This document shows, one piece after another, positions 35,182 to 44,033 of a stretch of 62,237 bases of DNA (position 1 is its first letter; every line of letters starts with the position of its first letter). Under the pieces are notes generated by a model. The model searched no databases. It was not told the origin of the DNA and was given only the letters and a program-made list of their open reading frames with translations. Origin of the DNA: Burkholderia sp. (GTDB taxonomy: Bacteria > Pseudomonadota > Gammaproteobacteria > Burkholderiales > Burkholderiaceae); assembly GCA_030151225.1 (NCBI GenBank), contig JASLEG010000181.1:1-62237 (forward strand), written 5' to 3'. The position numbers were made by a program, and so were the translations under genes.

Positions 35182-38100
35182 TCAAGCATCCGCGGCCGAC
35201 ACGTCGTACCGCGGCGTATCCTTCTGCGCGACGTGCACCTTGCCACCGGCCAGCGTGCGCAGCACCACATAGAACACCGGCGTCAGCATCAGCCCGAACA
35301 GCGTCACGCCGAGCATGCCGAAGAACACGGCCACGCCCATCGCATGGCGCATTTCCGCGCCGGCGCCGCTGGACAGCACGAGCGGCACCACGCCCATGAT
35401 GAACGCGATCGACGTCATCAGGATCGGGCGCAGGCGCAGCCGGCACGCCTCGATCGCGGCCTGCAGCGGCGTGCGTCCGTCGTGCTCGAGCTCGCGGGCG
35501 AACTCCACGATCAGGATCGCGTTCTTCGCGGACAGCCCCACCAGCACCATCAGGCCGATCTGCGTGAAGATGTTGTTGTCGCCCTGCGTGAGCCACACGC
35601 CGGTCAGCGCCGACAGGATGCTCATCGGCACGATCAGGATCACCGCGAGCGGCAGCGTCAGGCTCTCGTACAGCGCCGCCAGCACGAGGAACACCAGCAG
35701 CACGCTGATCGGGAAGATCAGCAGGCCCGCGTTGCCGGCCAGGATCTGCTGGTACGTGAGGTCGGTCCACTCGAACTTCACGCCGCGCGGGAAGGTCTGC
35801 GCCGCGATCCGCTCCACGGCCGCCTGCGCCTGCCCCGAAGAGTAGCCGGGCGCCGGGCCGCCGTTCACGTCGGCCGCGGTGTAGCCGTTGTAGCGCACCA
35901 CCATTTCCGGCCCGAAGGTCGGCGACACGGTGACGAGCGACGACAGCGGCACCATCTCGCCGGCGGCGTTGCGGGTCTTCAGCAGGCCGATGTCGCTGGC
36001 CTTCTGGCGGAACGGCGCATCGGCCTGCACGCGCACCTGGTACACGCGCCCGAAGCGGTTGAAGTCGTTCACGTACAGCGAGCCCAGATAGATCTGCATC
36101 GTGTCGAACACGTCGGTCACGTTCACGCCGAGCTGCTTGGCCTTCACGCGATCGAGGTCCACGTTCAGCTGCGGCACGTTGATCTGGTAGCTCGTGAACA
36201 GCGGGCCGAGCTCGGGCGCCTGCTGCGCGCGCTTGATGAAGTCCTGCGTGGCATCGGCGAGCTTCGCGTAACCCACCGCGCCGCGATCCTCGATCTGCAT
36301 CTTGAAGCCGCCCAGCGTGCCGAGGCCGAGCACCGGCGGCGGCGGGAACACGGCCACGAACGAATCCTTGAGCGCGCCGTACTTCTGGTTCAGCGCCCCC
36401 GCGATCGCCCCGGCCGACAGCGCGTTGCCGTGCCGCTCGTCGAACGGCTTGAGCGTGACGAACACGATGCCGGCGCTCGAGCTGTTGGTGAAGCCGTTCA
36501 CCGACAGGCCCGGGAACGCCACGGCGCTCTCCACGCCCGGCTGCTTCAGCGCGATCGAGCTCATGTCGCGGATCACCTTCTCGGTGCGGTCGAGCGAGGC
36601 GCCGTTGGGCAGCTGCGCGAACGCGATCAGGTATTCCTTGTCCTGCGCCGGCACGAAGCCGCCCGGCACGATCCGGCTCATCAGCACCGTGGCACCGACC
36701 AGCACCACGTAGACGCCGAGCATCAGCGACTTTCTCGACAGCACGCCGCGCACGCCGCGCCCGTAGTTCTCCGCGCCGCGATGGAACAGCGCGTTGAAGC
36801 GCCGGAAGAAGCCGCCCAGCACGCGGTTCATCACGCGCGTGAGCCAGTCGGGCTTCTCGTCGTGGCCCTTGAGCAGGATCGCGGACAGCGCCGGCGACAG
36901 CGTGAGCGAGTTGAACGCCGAGATCACCGTGGAGATCGCGATGGTCATCGCGAACTGCTTGTAGAACTGGCCGGTCAGGCCCGACATGAACGCGAGCGGC
37001 ACGAACACGGCCACCAGCGTCAGCGCGATCGCGATGATCGGCCCGCTCACTTCCTGCATCGCCTTGTAGGTGGCCATGCGCGCGCTGAGCCCGCTCTCGA
37101 TGTTGCGCTCGACGTTCTCCACCACCACGATCGCGTCATCCACCACGATCCCGATCGCGAGCACCATCCCGAACAGCGACAGCGCGTTGATCGAATAGCC
37201 GAACAGCAACAGCAGCGAGAAGGTGCCGATGATCGACACCGGCACGGCGATCAGCGGAATGATCGACGCGCGCCAGGTCTGCAGGAACACGATCACCACG
37301 ATCACCACCAGCGCGATCGCCTCGAGCAGCGTGTGCACCACCGCCTTGATCGACGAGCGCACGAACTGCGTCGGGTCGTAGACGATCTTGTACTGCACGC
37401 CGGCGGGGAAATCCGCCGACAACTCCTTCATGGTGGCGCGCACCTGGTCGGAGATCTGCAGCGAGTTCGCGCCCGGCGACTGGTTGATCGCCATCGCCAC
37501 CGCGGGCTGGTTGTCGAGCAGCGAGCGCAGGCCGTATTCGGATGCGTCGAGCTGGATGCGCGCGAGATCGCGCAGGTGCGTGACCGCGCCGTCGGGCGCC
37601 GTCTTCACCACGATGTCGCCGAATTCGCTCTCGGTCTGCAGGCGTCCGCGCGCATTGACCGACAGCTGCAGCGGCGTGCCCGGCGTGGACGGCGACTGGC
37701 CGATCACGCCCGCGGCCACCTGCACGTTCTGCTCGCGGATCGACCGCACCACGTCGTCGGCGGTGAGCCCGCGCTCCGCCACCTTCTGCGGATCGAGCCA
37801 GACGCGCATCGAGTAGTCGCCCGAACCCCACAGCTGTACCTGGCCCACGCCCTGGATCCGCGACAGGCGATCCTTCACGTTGATCAGCGCGTAGTTGCGC
37901 AGATAGGTCATGTCGTAGCGGTTGTTCGGCGAGATCAGGTGCACCACCATGGTGAGCGTGGGCGAGCTCTTCACGGTGGTCACGCCGAGCCGCTGCACGT
38001 CGTCCGGCAGGCGCGGCAGCGCCTGGTTCACGCGGTTCTGCACGAGCTGCGTGGCCTTGTCCGGATCGGTGCCGAGCTTGAAGGTGACGGTGATCGTGAC

Positions 38101-38367
38101 GTTGCCGTCGCTGTTGGCCTGCGACTGCATGTACAGCATGTCCTCGACGCCGTTGATCTGCTCCTCGATCGGCGAGGCCACGGTTTCGGCGATCACCTTC
38201 GGGTTGGCGCCCGGATACTGGGCCTTGACGATCACCGACGGCGGCACGACTTCCGGATATTCCGAAATCGGCAGCATGAACATCGCGATCACGCCGCCGA
38301 GCAGGATCAGTACCGATAGGACTCCTGCAAATATCGGACGATCGATGAAAAATTTGGATATGTTCAT
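35182..38367 (-). CDS. bpeF: RND multidrug efflux transporter, BpeF/CeoB type
   Basis: A 1061-residue HAE1-family pump. TM1 and porter start are typical (MNISKFFIDRPIFAGVLSV, PISEYPEVVPPSVIVKAQYPGA), TM4 carries GMVLAIGIVVDDAIVVVENVER with the proton-relay Asp pair, and SLTLSPALSA follows in TM6. It most resembles the MexF/OqxB branch, which in Burkholderia is BpeF or CeoB. Known pumps of this branch export chloramphenicol, trimethoprim, quinolones and salicylate. Gene order with adaptor, channel, llpE-like gene and divergent LysR supports the name. Confidence 0.9.
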   Translation of the reverse strand: MNISKFFIDRPIFAGVLSVLILLGGVIAMFMLPISEYPEVVPPSVIVKAQYPGANPKVIAETVASPIEEQINGVEDMLYMQSQANSDGNVTITVTFKLGTDPDKATQLVQNRVNQALPRLPDDVQRLGVTTVKSSPTLTMVVHLISPNNRYDMTYLRNYALINVKDRLSRIQGVGQVQLWGSGDYSMRVWLDPQKVAERGLTADDVVRSIREQNVQVAAGVIGQSPSTPGTPLQLSVNARGRLQTESEFGDIVVKTAPDGAVTHLRDLARIQLDASEYGLRSLLDNQPAVAMAINQSPGANSLQISDQVRATMKELSADFPAGVQYKIVYDPTQFVRSSIKAVVHTLLEAIALVVIVVIVFLQTWRASIIPLIAVPVSIIGTFSLLLLFGYSINALSLFGMVLAIGIVVDDAIVVVENVERNIESGLSARMATYKAMQEVSGPIIAIALTLVAVFVPLAFMSGLTGQFYKQFAMTIAISTVISAFNSLTLSPALSAILLKGHDEKPDWLTRVMNRVLGGFFRRFNALFHRGAENYGRGVRGVLSRKSLMLGVYVVLVGATVLMSRIVPGGFVPAQDKEYLIAFAQLPNGASLDRTEKVIRDMSSIALKQPGVESAVAFPGLSVNGFTNSSSAGIVFVTLKPFDERHGNALSAGAIAGALNQKYGALKDSFVAVFPPPPVLGLGTLGGFKMQIEDRGAVGYAKLADATQDFIKRAQQAPELGPLFTSYQINVPQLNVDLDRVKAKQLGVNVTDVFDTMQIYLGSLYVNDFNRFGRVYQVRVQADAPFRQKASDIGLLKTRNAAGEMVPLSSLVTVSPTFGPEMVVRYNGYTAADVNGGPAPGYSSGQAQAAVERIAAQTFPRGVKFEWTDLTYQQILAGNAGLLIFPISVLLVFLVLAALYESLTLPLAVILIVPMSILSALTGVWLTQGDNNIFTQIGLMVLVGLSAKNAILIVEFARELEHDGRTPLQAAIEACRLRLRPILMTSIAFIMGVVPLVLSSGAGAEMRHAMGVAVFFGMLGVTLFGLMLTPVFYVVLRTLAGGKVHVAQKDTPRYDVSAADA

Positions 38368-38419
38368 TGAAACGCTCTTTCTGGTTCTGTGCGAGTAGGG
38401 ACGAAAGCGCCGCGGCCCG

Positions 38420-39640
38420 TCAGGACCGCGCGCCGCCGTCGGCCGGCTTCGCGGCCGCCGCGATCGGCGAATCCGCCGTGGCGTCGCCGCCGCCCGTCAT
38501 CGGCACCATGTGCACCTTCACCTGCTCGCCCGGACGCACGCGCTGCGTGCCGTTCACCACCACCCGGTCGCTGGCCTGCAGGCCGCCCACGATCACGCGC
38601 TGGTTGCCGTGCTGCGCGCCGATCTGCACCTCGCGGTAGGCGACGTGATCGTCCTGCCCCACCACGAACACGAACTTCTTGTCCTGATCGGTGTTGATGG
38701 CCGCGTCGTCCACCAGCAGGGCCGGATGCGGGGCGCTGCCGTCCACCTTCACGCGGGCGTAGAGGCCCGGCACCAGCCTGCCGTCGGCATTGTCGAAGCG
38801 CGCGCGCACGCGGATCGTGCCCGACGAGGTATCGAGCCGGTTGTCGACCGAATCCACCACGCCGGTGCGCGAATAGCCGGCTTCGTTGGCGAGGCCCAGA
38901 TCCACCGGCACGCGGCGGCCGTCGCGCTGGCTGCCGATGTAGCGCAGATAGGTTTGTTCGTCGGCATCGAACGACGCGTAGATCGGCGACACCGACACGA
39001 TCGTGGTCAGCGGCGCGGCCGAGGCTCCGGCCGACACCACGTTGCCGAGCGTGATCTCGGCGCGCGACGCGCGGCCCGCGAACGGCGCCACGATGCGTGT
39101 GTAGCCGAGGTTGATCTTCGCGGTTTCGAGCGCGGCGGCGGCCGCCTTCACGTTGGCGGCCGATTCGCGTGCCGCGTTCTGCTTCTCGTCGTAATCGCGT
39201 TTCGCGATCGCGTTGTCGCCGATCAGGCGCTGCGCGCGCTGCCAGTCGGTCTGCGCATAGCCGTCGCGCGCCTGCGCGGCGGCGAGCTGGGCCGCGGTGC
39301 GATCGACCTCGGCCTGATACGGGCGCGGATCGATCACGAACAGCGTGTCGCCCTTCTTCACGAGCGCGCCGTCCTTGAAGTTGACCGACACGATCGTGCC
39401 CGACACGAGCGGTCGCACGTCGACGCGATCGATCGCCTCGAGGCGGCCGGAATAGGTCTGCCAGTCGGTGATGGTCTTGGCCAGCACGTTGGCGACGTCG
39501 ACTTCCTGCAGCGGCGGCGCTGCGTTCTGCGGCGCGCTGGCGCTCGCGCGCATCACGCCGAATGCGCCGCCACCGACGGCGACGACGACGGCCAACGCGG
39601 CCACCGCGATGCGGGAGCGGGGAGTACGTAGGATGGACAT
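38420..39640 (-). CDS. bpeE: RND efflux periplasmic adaptor, BpeE/CeoA type
   Basis: A 406-residue membrane fusion protein: an N-terminal membrane anchor or signal (RIAVAALAVVVAVGGGAFGVM), lipoyl half motif RLEAIDRVDVRPLVSGTIVSVNFKDGALVKKGDTLFVIDP across residues 64-104, a helical hairpin (AEVDRTAAQLAAAQARDGYAQ), and barrel domains with DEQTYLRYIG typical of MexE-like adaptors. It is encoded between the llpE-like gene (32 nt) and the pump gene (52 nt) and bridges pump and outer-membrane channel. Confidence 0.9.
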   Translation of the reverse strand: MSILRTPRSRIAVAALAVVVAVGGGAFGVMRASASAPQNAAPPLQEVDVANVLAKTITDWQTYSGRLEAIDRVDVRPLVSGTIVSVNFKDGALVKKGDTLFVIDPRPYQAEVDRTAAQLAAAQARDGYAQTDWQRAQRLIGDNAIAKRDYDEKQNAARESAANVKAAAAALETAKINLGYTRIVAPFAGRASRAEITLGNVVSAGASAAPLTTIVSVSPIYASFDADEQTYLRYIGSQRDGRRVPVDLGLANEAGYSRTGVVDSVDNRLDTSSGTIRVRARFDNADGRLVPGLYARVKVDGSAPHPALLVDDAAINTDQDKKFVFVVGQDDHVAYREVQIGAQHGNQRVIVGGLQASDRVVVNGTQRVRPGEQVKVHMVPMTGGGDATADSPIAAAAKPADGGARS

Positions 39641-39672
39641 GAAGATCTCCGGTTGCGTTGGAATAGGGGGAA

Positions 39673-40524
39673 TCAGTCGCTCGCGTGCGCCTGGAAGCGG
39701 CAGGTCAGGAAGCGCACGGCCTCCTGCAGCGCGGGCGCGAAGCCGCCGAGCTCGGCGTGGCAGACGTCGGGGTAGCGGATCACCTGCACCAGCACGCCGG
39801 CCTCGATCAGCCGTGCCGCGTAGCGCTCGGCCTCCACGTGCAGCACGTCGTTCTGCGCCGTGGCGATCAGCGTGGCCGGCAGCTTCGCGAGCCGCGACGA
39901 TTCGAGCGGCGCTGCATACGGATGCATGCGCTGCGAGGGCTGCGGAAGATAGGCGCGATAGCTGGCCGCGCAATCCTTGGCGGTGATGTCGGAGGCGAGC
40001 TGACGCTCGTCGCCCATGCGCGTCATGCTGGGATCGAGCATCGGCCCGAACAGCACCTGCGCGGCCAGGCTCACGTCGCCGCGATCGCGCGCCATGAAGG
40101 CCAGACAATTGGCGAGCTGGCCGCCCGCGTCGTGGCCCGCCACCGCGATGCGGCGCGGGCTGCCGCCGAATGCGCGGGCGCGGGCTTCCACCCAGCGCGC
40201 GGCACGATAGGCGTCTTCCGGCGCGGCCGGAAAAGGATGGGCGGGTGCCAGCGAGTAGTCGACCGACACCACCAGCGCGGGCAGGCGCTCGGCCAGAAAG
40301 CGCGCGGCAAAGTCCGCGTCGGCCAGCGAGCCGCGCGTGAAGCCGCCACCATGGAAATAAAGCACGACTGGCAATCCGGTCTTGTCCGGGCGCCGGTAGA
40401 GCCGCAACACGATGTCCTGGCTGTGGCCCTCGATTTCGACATCGGAGACGGCGAGCGACGTGCCGGCCCGCTCCGGCGAGGCCGGAGCGGAATTCAGCAG
40501 ATTGCGAAAACCGGATGCATCCAT
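39673..40524 (-). CDS. llpE: LlpE-type alpha/beta hydrolase with altered nucleophile motif
   Basis: A 283-residue alpha/beta-hydrolase of the hormone-sensitive-lipase branch. The oxyanion motif HGGGF is at residues 58-62, and DYSLAPAHPFPAAPEDAYRA follows. The nucleophile elbow reads GHDAGG (130-135) where the family has GDSAGG: Asp132 replaces Ser. The later Asp (QNDVLHVE) and His (DVCHAEL) are present. The gene is first in the efflux operon, as llpE is in other Burkholderia. Either the protein is not an esterase, or it uses an Asp nucleophile. The codons at the elbow read GGC CAC GAC GCG GGC GGC. Confidence 0.85.
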   Translation of the reverse strand: MDASGFRNLLNSAPASPERAGTSLAVSDVEIEGHSQDIVLRLYRRPDKTGLPVVLYFHGGGFTRGSLADADFAARFLAERLPALVVSVDYSLAPAHPFPAAPEDAYRAARWVEARARAFGGSPRRIAVAGHDAGGQLANCLAFMARDRGDVSLAAQVLFGPMLDPSMTRMGDERQLASDITAKDCAASYRAYLPQPSQRMHPYAAPLESSRLAKLPATLIATAQNDVLHVEAERYAARLIEAGVLVQVIRYPDVCHAELGGFAPALQEAVRFLTCRFQAHASD

Positions 40525-40598
40525 GAGTCAAGCGCGAACGCGCGTCCATTTGCAAGATGAAGCGCATTCTGGGTCCGGCAGACATCAGGATAAATGCC

Positions 40599-40604
40599 TA
40601 TAAT
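40599..40604 (+). promoter_or_regulatory. -10 element of the LysR (bpeT-like) promoter
   Basis: A perfect TATAAT lies 101 nt before the regulator ATG in the 180-bp divergent region. The -35 position is weak (cggcag), as expected for a promoter needing help or kept low. Confidence 0.45.
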
Positions 40605-40704
40605 CCGGCAACACAATTCAGGGGCTTTGAACAATCGGCGATCGGACGCGGGCATCGAGCGTCGAACTGGCCGATCGGGGCCGAACAATCCCGGAGGTAA
40701 AGCG

Positions 40705-41715
40705 ATGGACCGTCTTCAGGCAATGCAGGTCTTCACCCGCGTCGTCGACACGAACAGTTTCACCAAGGCAGCCGAGACCTTGAGCCTGCCGCGCGCATCG
40801 GTCACGACCATCATTCAGAACCTCGAAGCGTTTCTCGGTGTGCGGCTCATGCATCGCACCACGCGCCGGCTGTCGCTGACGCCCGACGGCGCCGCCTACT
40901 ACGAGCGCTGCGTGCGGATCCTGGCCGAGGTGGAGGAAACCGAGGCGAGCTTCCAGATCAACAACCGCAAACCGCACGGCAAGCTGCGCGTGGACATGCC
41001 CGGCTCGCTCGGGCGGCTCGTGGTGATTCCGGCGCTCAACGAATTCCGCGAGCGCTTCCCCGACATCGACCTGCAGCTCGGCCTGTCGGATCGCCCGGTC
41101 GATCTGCTGCAGGAAGGCGTGGACTGCGTGATCCGGGTGGGCGCGCTGCAGGATTCGTCGCTGGTGGCGCGTCGCGTGGGCCTGTTCGAGTGCGTGACGG
41201 TGGGCGCGCCGTCGTATCTGTCGCGCTTCGGCGAGCCGCGCACGATCGAGGATCTGGCCGACCATCGCGCGGTGAACTATTTCTCGAGCCGCACCGGCCG
41301 CAACATCGACTGGTCGTTCCTGATCGACAACAAGGAAGTCGAGGTGAAGATGGAAGGCGTGGTGTCGGTGAACGACGCCGACGCCTACGTGACCTGCGGC
41401 ATCGAGGGCTTCGGCCTGCTGCAGCCGCCGCTGTTCATGGTGTTGCAGCAGCTGCGCACGGGCGCGCTCAAGGAAGTGCTGAAGGGCCACAAGCCGCTGC
41501 CGATGCCGATCTCGGTGGTGTATCCGCACAGCCGCCACCTGTCGCCGAAGGTGCGCGTGTTCGTGGACTGGGTGGCCGAGGTGTTCGACCGCTGCCCGCT
41601 GCTGAACGGCTCGGATCGCCCGCCGCTCGACACGATCTGCAGCAAGCGCACCTTCGAGGAGGCGGAGCGGGTGAAGGTGCCGGATACGCCGATGGTCAGT
41701 GAATGGGTGGCGTGA
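40705..41715 (+). CDS. bpeT: LysR-family regulator of the efflux locus, BpeT/CeoR type
   Basis: A 336-residue LysR protein: winged helix MQVFTRVVDTNSFTKAAETLSLPRASVTTIIQNLE spanning residues 7-41, then an effector domain (PHGKLRVDMPGSLGRLVVIPAL). It has a long C-terminal tail after position 300. A strong ggaggtaa lies before the ATG. It is divergent from the llpE-bpeEF-oprC-type operon, the same place as bpeT and ceoR, whose products activate the pump in response to inducers such as salicylate. Naming rests on context and fold. Confidence 0.87.
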   Translation: MDRLQAMQVFTRVVDTNSFTKAAETLSLPRASVTTIIQNLEAFLGVRLMHRTTRRLSLTPDGAAYYERCVRILAEVEETEASFQINNRKPHGKLRVDMPGSLGRLVVIPALNEFRERFPDIDLQLGLSDRPVDLLQEGVDCVIRVGALQDSSLVARRVGLFECVTVGAPSYLSRFGEPRTIEDLADHRAVNYFSSRTGRNIDWSFLIDNKEVEVKMEGVVSVNDADAYVTCGIEGFGLLQPPLFMVLQQLRTGALKEVLKGHKPLPMPISVVYPHSRHLSPKVRVFVDWVAEVFDRCPLLNGSDRPPLDTICSKRTFEEAERVKVPDTPMVSEWVA

Positions 41716-41755
41716 GCCAGCTTGCCGGCACGACGAGGACAAACACCCGAACACG

Positions 41756-41786
41756 ACGGCTCGCGATTCACGTCGCGGGCCGTTTT
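41756..41786. terminator. Intrinsic terminator between bpeT-like and HNH genes
   Basis: An 11-bp stem (41756-41766 with 41773-41783, one G-T pair) with a 6-nt loop is followed by TTTT on the plus strand. It terminates the regulator transcript and can also end the AAA/HNH transcript from the other side. Confidence 0.7.
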
Positions 41787-41796
41787 CGTCAGCGGG

Positions 41797-42432
41797 TCAG
41801 CGGGATCGCGCTGCCTTCCCGGTCGCCTTGCGCGCCACGCTCGCAGGGGCGATGGCATTCGCGGCAGCCTCTGCCTTCCTGACCGCCGCGGCAATCAGGG
41901 GCGCCTTCTTTTCCAGCAGTGCCAGCGGCATGCCTTCCTGGTAGGCCTCGTACCATGCGCGTCGCTGCCGAACGATGCGCTCGTCGTCACGCAGCGGGAG
42001 CAGATCGAGCATGTTCTGCGCGCGCCGCCGATACCGTTTCGGTACCGCGTCGGTCAGCCGAAGCTGCAGCGACGGCAGGATCACCTCGAACCATCCCGGC
42101 TCGACCTCGAACGGGTCGAGCAGATCGGCGGCACGACGTTTCTGCTTCGAGCTGTTCAGCCAGCCGTCGACATAACGGTAGTTGTTCCATTCGTAGGCCT
42201 GATCCGGATCTTCGTTGTAGCTGACGCAGTGATCGACGGTACCACTCCCGATCCACATTGCGCCAAAGGCACAACGGTCACCGAATCCTTCGGCCAGGTC
42301 GAGCCGAAATGGCGACCAGAGGTCTCGCGGCCGCTTGGCGTCCGGGTTCAGCTTCAGCCACTCGGCGCCTTTCTTTCGGCATTGTTCCTCGAAATCGTCG
42401 GGCTCGGGAATCGGGTTCGCGACCGGAATCAT
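41797..42432 (-). CDS. HNH endonuclease, PtuB-like (Septu defence module)
   Basis: A 211-residue protein with an HNH fold: Asp67-His68 in SGTVDHCV, then YEWNNYRYVDGWLNSSKQK giving Asn84 and Asn93, the order D-H...N...N of McrA/PtuB-type nucleases. Cys54 precedes the motif. A basic Ala/Lys-rich tail closes the protein. The ATG overlaps the stop of the AAA ATPase gene (ATGA), so the two proteins are made together. In Septu systems, PtuA (ATPase) and PtuB (HNH nuclease) together protect against phage. The pairing and sizes fit, but PtuB proteins diverge and the name is tentative. Confidence 0.72.
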   Translation of the reverse strand: MIPVANPIPEPDDFEEQCRKKGAEWLKLNPDAKRPRDLWSPFRLDLAEGFGDRCAFGAMWIGSGTVDHCVSYNEDPDQAYEWNNYRYVDGWLNSSKQKRRAADLLDPFEVEPGWFEVILPSLQLRLTDAVPKRYRRRAQNMLDLLPLRDDERIVRQRRAWYEAYQEGMPLALLEKKAPLIAAAVRKAEAAANAIAPASVARKATGKAARSR

Positions 42433-43775
42433 GCACGCCCTCGTGATCGAGTCGATTTCACTGCCGCGCGGGGCGTGACGGCCCCACCTTGCCGTTCGAC
42501 GTGCACGATCCATCGCGGCCAGAAGTGATCACCGCCCGGCAAGGTACGGCGAAGCTCGCGATCGATCGCCTTTTCCGAGTCGAGCCCGGCCGGCAACGCC
42601 TCACGATCATCGCGCATCCATGCCTCGGCGGCCTCGATCGCGATCTCGGCATCGACCGAGCGTGCCTGCCGCAGGCCAAACGCTTCCGAGACGAGCCAGT
42701 TCGCCACATCGCCCTGCTTCGCCCAGACCTCGCGCTCGATGGTCGCCTCGCGTCCCTCGCCGATTGCGATGGAAAAAATGGAGTCGCGCGCTTCGTCGAA
42801 GTCGGGCTCGACGGACGCCAGAACGAGCGGCGAGTGAGTCGCCACGATCAGTTGCACGGGCACCTTCTTGCCCGTCAGTGCCGTCATCACGCGCAACAGG
42901 GCGGGCACGATGCGCCGCTGCCATTGCGGATGCAGGTGACACTCGATTTCGTCGATCAGAAAGACGATCTCCTTCGCCGGCTTCCGACCGGTCTGCCGGC
43001 AGGCGAGTTCGTGCTCCCGCCAGGTCCAGACGAGCAGATAGGCGAGCGCCGCGATCCGACGCATGCCCGCCGAGGCGTGGATCAACGCAACGTCCTGTCC
43101 GTACGGCATACGCAGCGACGGATATTCCGTCACGTCGAATCCGAGCCTCACGGGATCGCCCGGCTGCAGCGCCTCGATGCCATCGGGTGACAGCGCCTCG
43201 AGCACCTTGATCAGGTCGTCGAATACCGCTTCACGCCCCTTCTGCCAGGACACCCAGTCGCGAATCAGCCCGTTGCAATAGCGCATTCCGTCCGGCCCTT
43301 CGAGGCCGTTCCAGACGTCGTCGGGACGGAAGTTGAACGCACGTGGCCGGGCCGCGGCCTGAGCGTCCTTGTCGTTCCAGTAGTTGCGCGCGGGATCCCA
43401 GGCAGAAAAGCTGCCGTCGACGCCCGCATAGATCACCACGCCGGGGATCGCCGGTCGCCCCTGCTTCAGCGGCCAGACCTGATTGCTGCGGTCGAACCGG
43501 CTGGTTTCGGAGAAATCGCCAGGCGTCGCCTTGCTGTAGGTGTATCGGATGCTCGCCTTGGTCAGGTTGATCCGGTTCCCGGACATGAGCGCCGGTCGAG
43601 GCACCACCGGAACATCCCGTGCCCAGGTACGCGTCAGCGCCCACCACGCGATATCGAGCAAGAAGCTCTTGCCGAGGCCGTTGTCACCGGTGATGAAGTT
43701 CAGGCGGGGGGAAAATTCGACGGGACCGAAAGCCTTCGCGGGCCCGACTCCGTGAAACTCCAGTGATTTCAGCAT
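42429..43775 (-). CDS. AAA/OLD-like ATPase, PtuA-like (Septu defence module)
   Basis: A 448-residue ATPase of the SMC/OLD-related group. Walker A GDNGLGKS is at residues 30-37, a signature loop HASAGMRRIAALAY at 233-246, Walker B VFLIDEIECHLHP at 271-283, and the ATHSP switch at 312-316. The ATG at 43775 is chosen over a GTG 21 nt upstream because aaggaa sits 6 nt before it. The C-terminal part (SEAFGLRQARSVDAEIAIEAAEAWM, KAIDRELRRTLPGGDHFWPRWI) has the helical character seen in PtuA. No reverse transcriptase or retron RNA is nearby, so this is a stand-alone pair. Confidence 0.75.
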   Translation of the reverse strand: MLKSLEFHGVGPAKAFGPVEFSPRLNFITGDNGLGKSFLLDIAWWALTRTWARDVPVVPRPALMSGNRINLTKASIRYTYSKATPGDFSETSRFDRSNQVWPLKQGRPAIPGVVIYAGVDGSFSAWDPARNYWNDKDAQAAARPRAFNFRPDDVWNGLEGPDGMRYCNGLIRDWVSWQKGREAVFDDLIKVLEALSPDGIEALQPGDPVRLGFDVTEYPSLRMPYGQDVALIHASAGMRRIAALAYLLVWTWREHELACRQTGRKPAKEIVFLIDEIECHLHPQWQRRIVPALLRVMTALTGKKVPVQLIVATHSPLVLASVEPDFDEARDSIFSIAIGEGREATIEREVWAKQGDVANWLVSEAFGLRQARSVDAEIAIEAAEAWMRDDREALPAGLDSEKAIDRELRRTLPGGDHFWPRWIVHVERQGGAVTPRAAVKSTRSRGRA

Positions 43776-44033
43776 CGTGAGTTCCTTGATTGCCACGCCG
43801 ACGACGGGGACGACGGCGCATCCGGATCATCCGCATCGATGGCGCAACGCGCCGACACTTCGGCAGGCACGCCTGCAACGACCGAAATGCCGGTGCGCCG
43901 CCGGTCGGGATGCGGATCCCCTTCTTGATTCAATGCAGCATGAATGGGCAATCAAAGTGCCAGAGCATGCCCGCTCGGGAGTTTACCGCAACTGTCTCGC
44001 CGATCCGAAGCCGCTCGCGATGCCGACGGGTGC

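Noticed and set aside
41716..44033. Direct repeats or tRNA-end attachment sites around the AAA/HNH pair
   Set aside because: No matching repeats of useful length and no tRNA were seen at either edge, so no mechanism of insertion is claimed.
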